NCBI GenBank assembly: GCA_964553035.1
Contig: CAZKJH010000060.1
Span: 1 to 21,988, forward strand
Length of the DNA: 21,988 bases
Source of the DNA: JBBQIY01 sp964553035
GTDB lineage: Bacteria; Verrucomicrobiota; Kiritimatiellia; RFP12; UBA3636
Direction: 5' to 3'
Shown here: positions 16,085 to 21,988 of the stretch, one piece after another
Layout of the letters: every line of letters begins with the position of its first letter
Position numbering within the stretch: position 1 is the first letter of the stretch
The notes under the pieces: generated by a model
Databases searched by the model: none
What the model was told of the DNA's origin: nothing
Seen by the model: only the letters and a program-made list of their open reading frames with translations
Position numbers and translations under genes: made by a program

Positions 16085-16486
16085 ATGTCACGCCGCCACC
16101 GTAGCACCGTCCGTACCATGTCCGATATGAATCTCACGTCCATGATGGACCTGACGTTTCTCTTGCTCATTACCTTCATCATCACCTTCCCACTCATCGA
16201 ACAAGGCATTGCCCTCAATCTTCCAACCGGCAAGACGCAGGTCTTGGAAACTGACGATAAGCCTGCCGTCGTCTCGGTAGATAAAGAAGGCAGAATCTTT
16301 CTCGGTGTCGAACCAGTAACGCTCGACACGCTGAAGCTGAGACTCCGCACGATGCAGGCAGAAAATCCCGACCTTCGCATCACCCTCCGAGGCGATAACG
16401 ATGTCAACTACGGTGCCATTGTTGCCGTTGCGCGCTTAGCGACCTCGATCGGTATCAAAAAGATGTCTATGGCCACGAAAGAATAA
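16085..16486 (+). CDS. exbD: ExbD/TolR-family proton channel subunit
   Basis: This 133-residue protein has a short cytoplasmic N-terminus, one membrane helix that begins with the essential protonatable aspartate (MMDLTFLLLITF, Asp22), and a periplasmic domain (about 45-133). ATG at 16085 is chosen because GGAGGAG (16071-16077) sits 7 nt upstream; a longer open frame reaching back into exbB is not the gene. It forms the proton channel with the preceding ExbB, whose stop lies 2 bp before. Confidence 0.93.
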   Translation: MSRRHRSTVRTMSDMNLTSMMDLTFLLLITFIITFPLIEQGIALNLPTGKTQVLETDDKPAVVSVDKEGRIFLGVEPVTLDTLKLRLRTMQAENPDLRITLRGDNDVNYGAIVAVARLATSIGIKKMSMATKE

Positions 16487-16508
16487 TACAAAACGCAATC
16501 ATCCCATC

Positions 16509-17291
16509 ATGACTCCTCCTTACAACAAAAGCTTTAAAATCTCGCTGGCGGTGCACGCTGTCGGCCTGACGCTCTTGTTTGTCGCAGGCCTATTCAGAGG
16601 TTGTTCCTGCATCCCCCAAAAACAAAAAACAGATCAGGTTCCGATTGAATTCACGGTCGCCATCCCTGAAGAATACCTCGAAAGCAGGCCAAAAGACCCT
16701 GAACCAGTCAAAGAAGAGGTTAAAGAGGAGGTCGTCGAAAAGCCCGATCCGATTCCAGAAAAAGAGAAGGAAAAAGATCCAGACCCTGAGCCCGAAATAG
16801 TCAAACCACCTCCTAAGCCAAAGCCAGAGAAAGTACCGGTGGTGAAAAGCGAGAAAATCAAGATCCTCAAGAAAGAAGAAAAAACCAAGGAGATTATCAA
16901 GCTTCCCAAGGATATCAAACCCATTAAAATTACGGGGCCCAAACTCACACCCGAGGAGATCGCGAAGCTGTTAGACATGGGCGCAACCGTATCGGATCAT
17001 ACTTCCGTCCCTGGCGAAAATGATCGCTGCCTCCTTTCCATCAAACAAGCACTCTATGCTGCCTGGATCAGACCCCCGCCTGAATACAAGACGGGGCGTT
17101 CACCGGAAATTGAAATCACACTTGGCAATACTGGCGCCGTTCTCAAACATCGTCTGGTAAAATCATCGGGAAACTCAGTTTTAGATAATTCAGCGCTTGC
17201 CGCAGTCGCGGCGACACCGATGTTCTCGCATCTCACATCAGGGTTTTTACGCGAATATCGCACCGTAACGATCGAATTCGAACTTCAATAA
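16509..17291 (+). CDS. TonB/TolA-type energy transducer
   Basis: This 260-residue protein has one N-terminal membrane helix (about 10-29) with Ser12 and His16, the Ser-x3-His spacing that is functionally important in TonB. A long Pro/Glu/Lys-rich periplasmic spacer follows (about 50-145), and then a C-terminal domain (about 165-260) with the TonB/TolA-like pattern SIKQALYAAWIRPP, IEITLGNTGAVLKHRLVKSSGN and a terminal beta strand. It should couple the ExbBD channel to outer-membrane receptors, although no TonB-dependent receptor is in the window. The C-terminal domain is somewhat TolA-like, so TonB versus TolA is not settled. No clear ribosome binding site is seen, and the gene starts 22 bp after exbD. 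Confidence 0.85.
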   Translation: MTPPYNKSFKISLAVHAVGLTLLFVAGLFRGCSCIPQKQKTDQVPIEFTVAIPEEYLESRPKDPEPVKEEVKEEVVEKPDPIPEKEKEKDPDPEPEIVKPPPKPKPEKVPVVKSEKIKILKKEEKTKEIIKLPKDIKPIKITGPKLTPEEIAKLLDMGATVSDHTSVPGENDRCLLSIKQALYAAWIRPPPEYKTGRSPEIEITLGNTGAVLKHRLVKSSGNSVLDNSALAAVAATPMFSHLTSGFLREYRTVTIEFELQ

Positions 17292-17311
17292 AAACAGAGA
17301 GTACTCATCTC

Positions 17312-17749
17312 ATGTCTACAAATACAATCGCTATCCTCCTCGTTGCTATTTCATTCGTAATGGGCACTCTGGCCATACCTCCTCCCCGCCTTCCACTACC
17401 TGAACCAGCCCACGAGGAACCCAACATCCTCTCGGATTACGAGCGTACGGTGGTGACGCTCGAAATGCAAAATCTCACCAAAGAGATTGGGCTGGCACGC
17501 AAGGAAGCAGCAAAAGATACAACGCTAGATGAAGCGAAGAAGAAACTGGACGAAGCACACAAAAGCAAAGACGTGAAGCTGATTCGTGATGCCAAACGCA
17601 AACTCGGCGACATGACCGAAACCATTCTTTACAAACAAGAAGGCATGCCTGCAAAAATCAAGCGTCTTCTTGAAGTCGGCAAACTCCTCGAATTCGACAC
17701 GCAAAAGCAGAAAGAAATTCGCCGACGCAAGGGCACGGCATTCCAATAA
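17312..17749 (+). CDS. small exported coiled-coil protein of unknown function
   Basis: This 145-residue protein starts with a signal peptide or single membrane anchor (about 5-22, ending TLA), then a Pro-rich linker, then a Lys/Glu/Ala-rich stretch (about 43-140) with the heptad character of a coiled coil. No family is recognised. It lies 20 bp after the TonB-like gene and 13 bp before the PqqD-like gene on the same strand, so it is probably part of the same operon and acts in or faces the periplasm. An accessory role for the Ton complex is inferred from position only. Confidence 0.7.
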   Translation: MSTNTIAILLVAISFVMGTLAIPPPRLPLPEPAHEEPNILSDYERTVVTLEMQNLTKEIGLARKEAAKDTTLDEAKKKLDEAHKSKDVKLIRDAKRKLGDMTETILYKQEGMPAKIKRLLEVGKLLEFDTQKQKEIRRRKGTAFQ

Positions 17750-17762
17750 TCTCACGATCACG

Positions 17763-18152
17763 ATGTCCAAGATAATCTCAATACCTCAGCAAGTGGCGCA
17801 CTTCCGGCAATCTCTCAACATCATACCTGTGCATAACGCGGGGGCAGTAGTCTACAAAGGTAAAAACCCTGACGAAATCGAAGTTGAAGTAACCTTGGCG
17901 TATGAAGGCTTTATGATGAAAAGCCTCTATAAAATGCTCAAGATGCACAACAAGAAACGCTATATTCTTGATGGAGTCGGAAAAATAATCTACGAATCTG
18001 TCGATGGTAAAAAGACGTTCGAACAAATCATCGATGAATTCGCCGCACGGGAGAAACTCACCTTCCTCGAATCTCGTGCACTCCTCGGACAATACTTTCA
18101 GACTCTTACCCGTCGTGGTGTCATCGTCGCCACTCTGCCACGCGAGCACTAG
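17763..18152 (+). CDS. PqqD-like protein (RRE-type fold)
   Basis: This 129-residue protein has a C-terminal region (about 60-125) matching the PqqD pattern: a small beta-rich part leading to LDGVGKIIYESVDGKKTFEQIIDEFAARE and then LLGQYFQTLTRRGVIV. PqqD domains bind peptide substrates and hand them to radical-SAM enzymes in RiPP pathways, but many PqqD-like proteins stand alone with unknown roles. No radical-SAM or other modifying enzyme is in the window. The N-terminal 60 residues are not assigned. ATG at 17763 is chosen over a longer in-frame start at 17670, which would overlap the previous gene. It appears to be the last gene of the exb operon. Confidence 0.75.
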   Translation: MSKIISIPQQVAHFRQSLNIIPVHNAGAVVYKGKNPDEIEVEVTLAYEGFMMKSLYKMLKMHNKKRYILDGVGKIIYESVDGKKTFEQIIDEFAAREKLTFLESRALLGQYFQTLTRRGVIVATLPREH

Positions 18153-18445
18153 AAAAAACAACTGCAAGCAAGCAGACATTCCTTGCGGAGCGAAATTAGT
18201 CAGTCAAGTCAGCAGAATTAAACAGGCTGAAGTTCCAATGGGGATGAACGGAATCCCGAAAAACGCCCTTTATTGTAATCTTGAAAAAAGACAAGATTAC
18301 AACAAAGAAATCGCGAACAACGATCGAATTACGAATAAAGATTCACTTTTTGAAAAATTATTCAAAATAAGTGAATAGATGCTAATCGAGAATCGTCTAA
18401 AAGACGTAGCAGCACTAGTAAACACATCAACGGAAAGGAATCACT
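18153..18445 (+). other. gene-poor stretch with three successive RNA hairpins
   Basis: This 293-bp stretch is visibly A/T-rich from about 18250. It holds a perfect 11-bp stem (18273-18283 with 18292-18302, 8-nt loop), then a 14-bp AT-rich stem with a 2-nt bulge (ATTCACTTTTTGAA pairing with 18361-18376), then a 5-bp stem CGTCT/AGACG (18394-18406). None has a T-run typical of a terminator. A 46-codon ORF starting at ATG 18238 overlaps the first two hairpins. It may be a structured leader of the following gene or an independent small RNA. No convincing promoter was found. Confidence 0.45.
18238..18378 (+). CDS. questionable 46-residue small ORF
   Basis: The ORF opens MGMNGIPKNALYCNLEKRQD and is rich in Asn, Lys and Glu. 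It lies 85 bp downstream of the PqqD-like gene, where a modified-peptide precursor could sit. It lacks a good ribosome binding site and coincides with two strong hairpins, which suggests structured RNA rather than coding sequence. It is listed for completeness only. Confidence 0.15.
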   Translation: MGMNGIPKNALYCNLEKRQDYNKEIANNDRITNKDSLFEKLFKISE

Positions 18446-18955
18446 ATGAAAAAAACATCTTACATCGCAATCATGGCAGCTCTAGCAGTCGCATTGATGC
18501 CGCTCGCGGCACAGGCTCGTTCTCGCCATAGCAATGCAGGGGCAGTAATCGCCGGATTAGCCGTGGGACTTGGGATCGGCATCTTGTCGGCAACGGCATC
18601 CCAACCTGCTACCACGGTATATTCTTATCAACCCGCTCCTGTGGTTTATCAACAGCCCGCCCCAGTCGTCTATCAACAGCCGCCGGTCGTTTACCAACAG
18701 CCACCACAGGTTGTCTATCAGCCCGAACCGGTTGTCTACCAGCAACCTCAGATAATTTACCAGAGTGCTCCGCAGGTAATCTACACTCCACCGGCTCAAA
18801 CTATTATCTACCACCAACCGGTACAACACTACCCATCGCGCCCGAATTACTATCACCACCGACCTCCTTACCATTATCGTCCACCCTCGAATAATTACTG
18901 CCCCCAGCCACAGCGACCCTCGAGCCATCGTGGAACACGGGCAGCTCCCTACTAA
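18446..18955 (+). CDS. exported Pro/Tyr/Gln-rich repeat protein
   Basis: This 169-residue protein has a clear Sec signal peptide (about 1-24, ending AAQA), a short glycine-zipper-like hydrophobic stretch (about 30-51, AGAVIAGLAVGLGIGIL), then a low-complexity region with about eight copies of VVYQQP-like units (66-125), and a His/Tyr/Pro-rich tail. Such proteins are found in cell envelopes, but no function is established. AAAGGA (18434-18439) lies 6 nt before the ATG and supports the start. It is the last plus-strand gene before a strong terminator. Three hairpins precede it and may form its leader. Confidence 0.75.
   Translation: MKKTSYIAIMAALAVALMPLAAQARSRHSNAGAVIAGLAVGLGIGILSATASQPATTVYSYQPAPVVYQQPAPVVYQQPPVVYQQPPQVVYQPEPVVYQQPQIIYQSAPQVIYTPPAQTIIYHQPVQHYPSRPNYYHHRPPYHYRPPSNNYCPQPQRPSSHRGTRAAPY
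18641..18820 (+). repeat. degenerate tandem repeats encoding VVYQQP units
   Basis: Seven- to eight-codon units (VVYQQPAP, VVYQQPP, VVYQQPPQ, VVYQPEP, VVYQQPQ, IIYQSAPQ, VIYTPPAQT, IIYHQP) follow each other in frame. Synonymous changes between copies suggest an old array under protein-level selection. Confidence 0.8.
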
Positions 18956-18998
18956 GGACATCCACCGTCCTCCCACCGTAGCGGATTACGCAGACCGT

Positions 18999-19017
18999 AG
19001 AATCAAACCGTGATTCT
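18999..19017. repeat. small inverted repeat before the terminator
   Basis: AGAATCA (18999-19005) and TGATTCT (19011-19017) pair perfectly around AACCG. This secondary hairpin stands just ahead of the main terminator and may stabilise the 3' end of the upstream transcript. Confidence 0.4.
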
Positions 19018-19028
19018 GTTGAATCAAA

Positions 19029-19058
19029 AAAGGCGACGGGAACAATCCCGTCGCCTTT
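19029..19058. terminator. bidirectional rho-independent terminator
   Basis: AAAGGCGACGGGA (19029-19041) and TCCCGTCGCCTTT (19046-19058) form a perfect 13-bp GC-rich stem with the loop ACAA. It is flanked by an A-run before and TCTT after, so it can end transcription from both sides: the repeat-protein gene on the plus strand and pnp on the minus strand. Confidence 0.9.
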
Positions 19059-19080
19059 CTTATGTTCGTTAACCGTCCGA

Positions 19081-21201
19081 CTACTTGGCTTCGTTCGCCT
19101 CGCGTGCAGCGATGTCTTCCATCGCAGCACGACGGCTGAGCTTGATGCGGCCACGGTCATCGACAGCGATGCACTTTACCCACATCTTGTCGCCAACCTT
19201 ACAGACATCCTCAGTCGCGCGAATGCGCTGATCGCTAAGCTCGCTGATGTGGCAGAGTCCATCGATCCCGGGAAGAATTTCGACGAAAGCACCGAACTCT
19301 TTAATTCCGCTGACTGTTCCTTCGTAGATCATCCCCTCTTCCGGCTCCGCAACGATCTTGTTGACCTCGCGGCGGGCACAGTCCATCGCATCCTTGGACG
19401 TGGCGAAAATGCTCACCGTTCCATCGTCAGTGATGTCAATCTGTGCACCAGAAAGAGCCGTAATACCACGAATATTCTTGCCGCCCGGCCCGATCAAAGC
19501 GCCGATCTTGTCCACCGGAATATTAATCGTTTCGATACGCGGTGCAAACTGTGATAGTTCGGTACGTGGGGTCGCAATGACAGTTGCCATGTAGTCGAGG
19601 ATCTTCAAGCGGGCGTCATGCGTGCGCTTGAGTGCCTTTTCGACCGTATCCCACGTCAAGCCACGAACCTTGAGATCAACCTGAAAGCCCGTGATACCGT
19701 CGCGGGTACCACCGATCTTGAAATCCATGTCGCCGCAGTGATCTTCAGCACCGAGAATATCGGTAACGAGGATCTTCTTGCTCTCGTCCGCTGTGCAGAA
19801 GAGGCCACAGGAAATTCCAGCGACAGGCTTTTTCATCGGGACACCAGCATCCATCAGTGCCAGAGTTCCGACGCAGATTGAGGCCATTGAGGATGAGCCA
19901 TTCGAGCCCATAATCTCCGATACAAGGCGAATCGAGTATGGATAATCGGTTGGAATCATTGGCAAAAGTGAACGTTCTGCAAGGGCACCGTGACCAATTT
20001 CACGACGCCCTGTATTGCCAAGCCGACCCACTTCGCCCACGCTGTACGGAGGAAAGTTGTAGTGCAGAATGAAAGCCTTGGAGTTTGGACCACCAGCAAG
20101 AGCATCAAGCTCCTGCGCGTCTTTCATGGTTCCCAGCGTCACCACGCCGAGGGACTGTGTCTCTCCGCGATTGAAGACAGCCGAACCATGAGTTCTGGGT
20201 AGCAAAGCAACCTGACCGTACAGACTTCGGAGTTCGTCTTCTCCGCGTCCGTCGATGCGCTTGCCGCGCTCAATAATGTTCATACGAACGACGTCAATCT
20301 CGAAGGCATCAAACATGGATCGGAACGCTTCCTCCGACATCTCGGGGAACTTCACCTGCATGTCAGCCTTAAGACTACCTTTGAGTTCGCTCACTGCGGA
20401 CTGGCGTTCGAGCTTGCCCTTGATCAACAAAACTTCAGAAAGCTTTGCTCCGGCGATCTCGCGCGCAGCATCGAAATAGGTCTTGTTGCAGACAGCGCCG
20501 TCGACGATTGACTTCTCAGCCAAGCCGAGCTTCTGGCGAAGTTCTTTTTGAATTTCGATGATTTTGACAACGGCTTCGTGACCAAACTTCATCGCGGTGA
20601 GGAAATCCTCTTCCGAAATTTCGTTAGCACCACCTTCCATCATCAGAAACCGATCCTGCGTACCGCTATAGAGCAGGTCGAGGTCACCATTCTGACGTTC
20701 GTCGTGCGTCGGGTTGAGAATCAATTTGCCATCAACACGACCAACGCGCACGGCGGCGATTGGACCCATGAAGGGAACTTCAGAAATGTGCAATGCAGCC
20801 GACGCGGCGACAAGGCTGAGGAAATCCGGCTCGTGAACGCCATCACACGAAAGGAGCGTGTTGTTGATCTGCAGTTCGTCATGATAGCCATTCGGGAACA
20901 ACGGACGAATCGGACGGTCGGTCAAACGCGCCGTCAGAATCTCTTTCTCGCTCGGGCGAGATTCACGCTTAAAATAGCCGCCCGGAAAACGACCGGCCGC
21001 ATAATACTTTTCGCGATACTCCACTTGAAGTGGAAAATAATCGAGGCCTTCACGCGGCGCTGCCGTCGTGACTGCCGAGAATACAACCGTGTCACCCAAG
21101 GTGACGGTGACAGCGCCTGCTGCCTGAAGGGCCAAAAGGCCAGTTTCGATGGTGAGGGTCTGCTCGCCAATTTGCGTGCTGACCGAAACAGTGTCTTTCA
21201 T
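19081..21201 (-). CDS. pnp: polyribonucleotide nucleotidyltransferase (PNPase)
   Basis: This 706-residue enzyme degrades RNA from the 3' end using phosphate and is part of the RNA degradation machinery. Two RNase PH domains are present (about 10-140 and 320-545), with FNRGETQSL (343-351), GSNGSSSMAS (432-441) and the catalytic DHCGDMDFK segment (487-495: Asp487, Asp493, Lys495). A KH domain follows (556-615, with GPGG at 571-574) and then an S1 domain (about 623-691). Length and order are standard. AAGGAG lies 10 nt before the ATG on the minus strand. It follows rpsO, the usual bacterial order, and ends at a shared terminator. Confidence 0.98.
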   Translation of the reverse strand: MKDTVSVSTQIGEQTLTIETGLLALQAAGAVTVTLGDTVVFSAVTTAAPREGLDYFPLQVEYREKYYAAGRFPGGYFKRESRPSEKEILTARLTDRPIRPLFPNGYHDELQINNTLLSCDGVHEPDFLSLVAASAALHISEVPFMGPIAAVRVGRVDGKLILNPTHDERQNGDLDLLYSGTQDRFLMMEGGANEISEEDFLTAMKFGHEAVVKIIEIQKELRQKLGLAEKSIVDGAVCNKTYFDAAREIAGAKLSEVLLIKGKLERQSAVSELKGSLKADMQVKFPEMSEEAFRSMFDAFEIDVVRMNIIERGKRIDGRGEDELRSLYGQVALLPRTHGSAVFNRGETQSLGVVTLGTMKDAQELDALAGGPNSKAFILHYNFPPYSVGEVGRLGNTGRREIGHGALAERSLLPMIPTDYPYSIRLVSEIMGSNGSSSMASICVGTLALMDAGVPMKKPVAGISCGLFCTADESKKILVTDILGAEDHCGDMDFKIGGTRDGITGFQVDLKVRGLTWDTVEKALKRTHDARLKILDYMATVIATPRTELSQFAPRIETINIPVDKIGALIGPGGKNIRGITALSGAQIDITDDGTVSIFATSKDAMDCARREVNKIVAEPEEGMIYEGTVSGIKEFGAFVEILPGIDGLCHISELSDQRIRATEDVCKVGDKMWVKCIAVDDRGRIKLSRRAAMEDIAAREANEAK

Positions 21202-21394
21202 AATCGGACGACTCCTTGTCGCGGCAAGCCAACCCAGATAGTTCTGGATCTTTGGCGCAAAGCACCGAAAAACCCGCCGCTGCTTTAGTTGTTTGGCCCT
21301 TCACATTATGAAAGACCACAGTTCCGAGCGCGAGTTGCGTACGGAACCCAGTTAGAGACCTACACCCCTTTGGCGCAGGCCGGCATGATCTGCC
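21202..21394 (-). promoter_or_regulatory. rpsO-pnp intergenic leader with several dyads
   Basis: Small inverted repeats are visible: CCAGA/TCTGG (21234-21247), CTTTG/CAAAG (21250-21262) and, on the minus strand, GTTCCG paired with CGGAAC near 21312-21345. In E. coli this interval carries the RNase III-processed hairpin through which PNPase represses itself, so an analogous leader is plausible here. No strong terminator separates the two genes. Confidence 0.4.
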
Positions 21395-21658
21395 TTAGCG
21401 ACGGATGCTGAGCTCTTTGATCAGAGCCTGATAACGCGGCTCTGCAGTGCGCTTGAGGTAGTCCAGAAGCGTACGACGGTTGTTCACCATCTTGATGAGA
21501 CCACGGCGGGAATTTTGATCCTTGCGGTTCAACTTGAGATGCTCGGTTAAATGCTCGATCTTCTTGGTGAGAACGGCAACCTGAACATCGCAGGAACCAG
21601 TATCGTTTTCGTGGATCTGGAACTGCTTGCGGACTGACTTGGTATCGACTTGACTCAT
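21395..21658 (-). CDS. rpsO: 30S ribosomal protein S15
   Basis: This 87-residue protein (family usual is about 89) binds 16S rRNA and the S6/S18 platform. Typical S15 segments are present: FQIHENDTGSCDVQVAVLT, the HLKLNRKDQNSRRGLIKMVNNRR core and YLKRTAEPRYQALIKELSIRR. ATG at 21658 is chosen over a longer upstream frame because AAGGTGA precedes it by 10 nt on the minus strand and it matches the family N-terminus. It is followed by pnp, as in most bacteria. Confidence 0.98.
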   Translation of the reverse strand: MSQVDTKSVRKQFQIHENDTGSCDVQVAVLTKKIEHLTEHLKLNRKDQNSRRGLIKMVNNRRTLLDYLKRTAEPRYQALIKELSIRR

Positions 21659-21711
21659 GACTTTGTTGTCACCTTTGAATTTTACTTGATCTTGATGTTT
21701 ACAGGGTGTAG

Positions 21712-21741
21712 ATTGTACCATATTCAAATACAGCTTCGCAA
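21712..21741 (-). promoter_or_regulatory. rpsO promoter
   Basis: On the minus strand TTGCGA (21736-21741) and TACAAT (21712-21717) are 18 bp apart, about 50 bp upstream of the rpsO ATG. The -10 is good and the -35 moderate. Direct repeats of 13 bp lie just upstream. Confidence 0.5.
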
Positions 21742-21752
21742 CTGCTAAAATA

Positions 21753-21779
21753 CGATTTTACAACGGCGATTTTACAACG
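21753..21779. repeat. 13-bp direct repeat upstream of rpsO
   Basis: CGATTTTACAACG occurs twice (21753-21765 and 21767-21779), one base apart. Both copies lie just upstream of the predicted -35 of rpsO, where an activator site or an AT-rich UP-like element would be placed. Confidence 0.55.
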
Positions 21780-21854
21780 TCTTTGCATGACACCATACAT
21801 CCAAACGGGAAATTTACCACAAACAACATGTCAAGGTCAATAGCCACAAACGGA

Positions 21855-21914
21855 GTAATCGGTCAGTCACCGGGGTTGGGCAGACAGAGGAGCACCACCC
21901 ACTCGACCGATTAC
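21855..21914. repeat. long-spaced inverted repeat
   Basis: GTAATCGGTC (21855-21864) and GACCGATTAC (21905-21914) are perfect inverted arms around a 40-nt interior with G-rich then C-rich runs that could pair partly. It may be a small structured RNA or a short non-autonomous element. It resembles neither a tRNA nor a terminator. Confidence 0.5.
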
Positions 21915-21918
21915 AGTT

Positions 21919-21939
21919 GCTAGTCGCTAGTCGCTAGTG
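21919..21939. repeat. tandem heptamer GCTAGTC
   Basis: GCTAGTC GCTAGTC GCTAGTG are three consecutive 7-bp units, the last with one change, directly after the long-spaced inverted repeat. Tandem CTAG-containing heptamers suggest strand slippage or an intergenic repeat family. Apart from these repeats, nothing is seen in the stretch 21780-21988. Confidence 0.6.
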
Positions 21940-21988
21940 TGCTGAGTTCAAAATAAGTTACCCAATCATATTAATGGGCGCGGTAGAG

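Noticed and set aside
21855..21914. tRNA-like gene
   Set aside because: The arm length and the 40-nt interior do not form a cloverleaf, and no T-loop or anticodon arm pattern is present.
21919..21939. CRISPR-type array
   Set aside because: The units are only 7 bp, contiguous and without spacers.

Overview
The window reads as chromosome from a Gram-negative bacterium. It encodes an ExbB/ExbD/TonB energy-transduction set and an outer-membrane MipA/OmpV-type protein. Several products (a GHL6/GH42-like hydrolase, two xylose-isomerase-fold epimerases, a eukaryote-type GH13+GH133 debranching enzyme, a Pro/Tyr-rich exported protein) resemble what is common in Verrucomicrobiota, Kiritimatiellota, Lentisphaerota and Planctomycetota. 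That placement is inference: there is no rRNA or other decisive marker. No tRNA, rRNA, CRISPR array, transposase or phage gene was seen, so this looks like ordinary chromosome with lineage-specific accessory genes.

Layout. (1) About 1-4560, plus strand: a possible regulator tail, then a strong promoter with a palindrome between its -35 and -10 boxes. This drives a putative glycoside hydrolase-like protein translationally coupled to a beta-propeller protein, followed by a ROK-family regulator. Together they look like a small regulated carbohydrate module. (2) 4603-9657, minus strand: a polytopic membrane protein and, 6 bp later, a giant bifunctional glycogen-debranching-type enzyme. (3) 9658-12946, minus strand: a doublet of REP-like palindromes, an exported DUF2141-MipA fusion, and two adjacent sugar phosphate isomerase/epimerase genes. 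(4) 12947-13224: a divergent control region dense in dyads and direct repeats. (5) 13225-18152, plus strand: a tightly packed run argF, pyrB-like, exbB, exbD, tonB-like, a small coiled-coil exported protein and a PqqD-like protein. It mixes arginine and pyrimidine biosynthesis with outer-membrane energization. (6) 18153-19058: a gene-poor stretch with three successive RNA hairpins, an exported VVYQQP-repeat protein, and a strong bidirectional terminator. (7) 19081-21658, minus strand: the conserved rpsO-pnp pair, with an upstream region holding direct, inverted and heptameric repeats.

The most unusual items are the composite argF-to-PqqD operon, the regulated hydrolase/propeller/ROK unit with its promoter-embedded operator, the repeated ACTTGC-centred sites in the divergent region, the structured RNA at 18273-18406, and the REP-like doublet at 9791-9843. 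Most remaining genes are well-recognised families. No fully formed undescribed defence or biosynthetic system could be demonstrated from the sequence alone.
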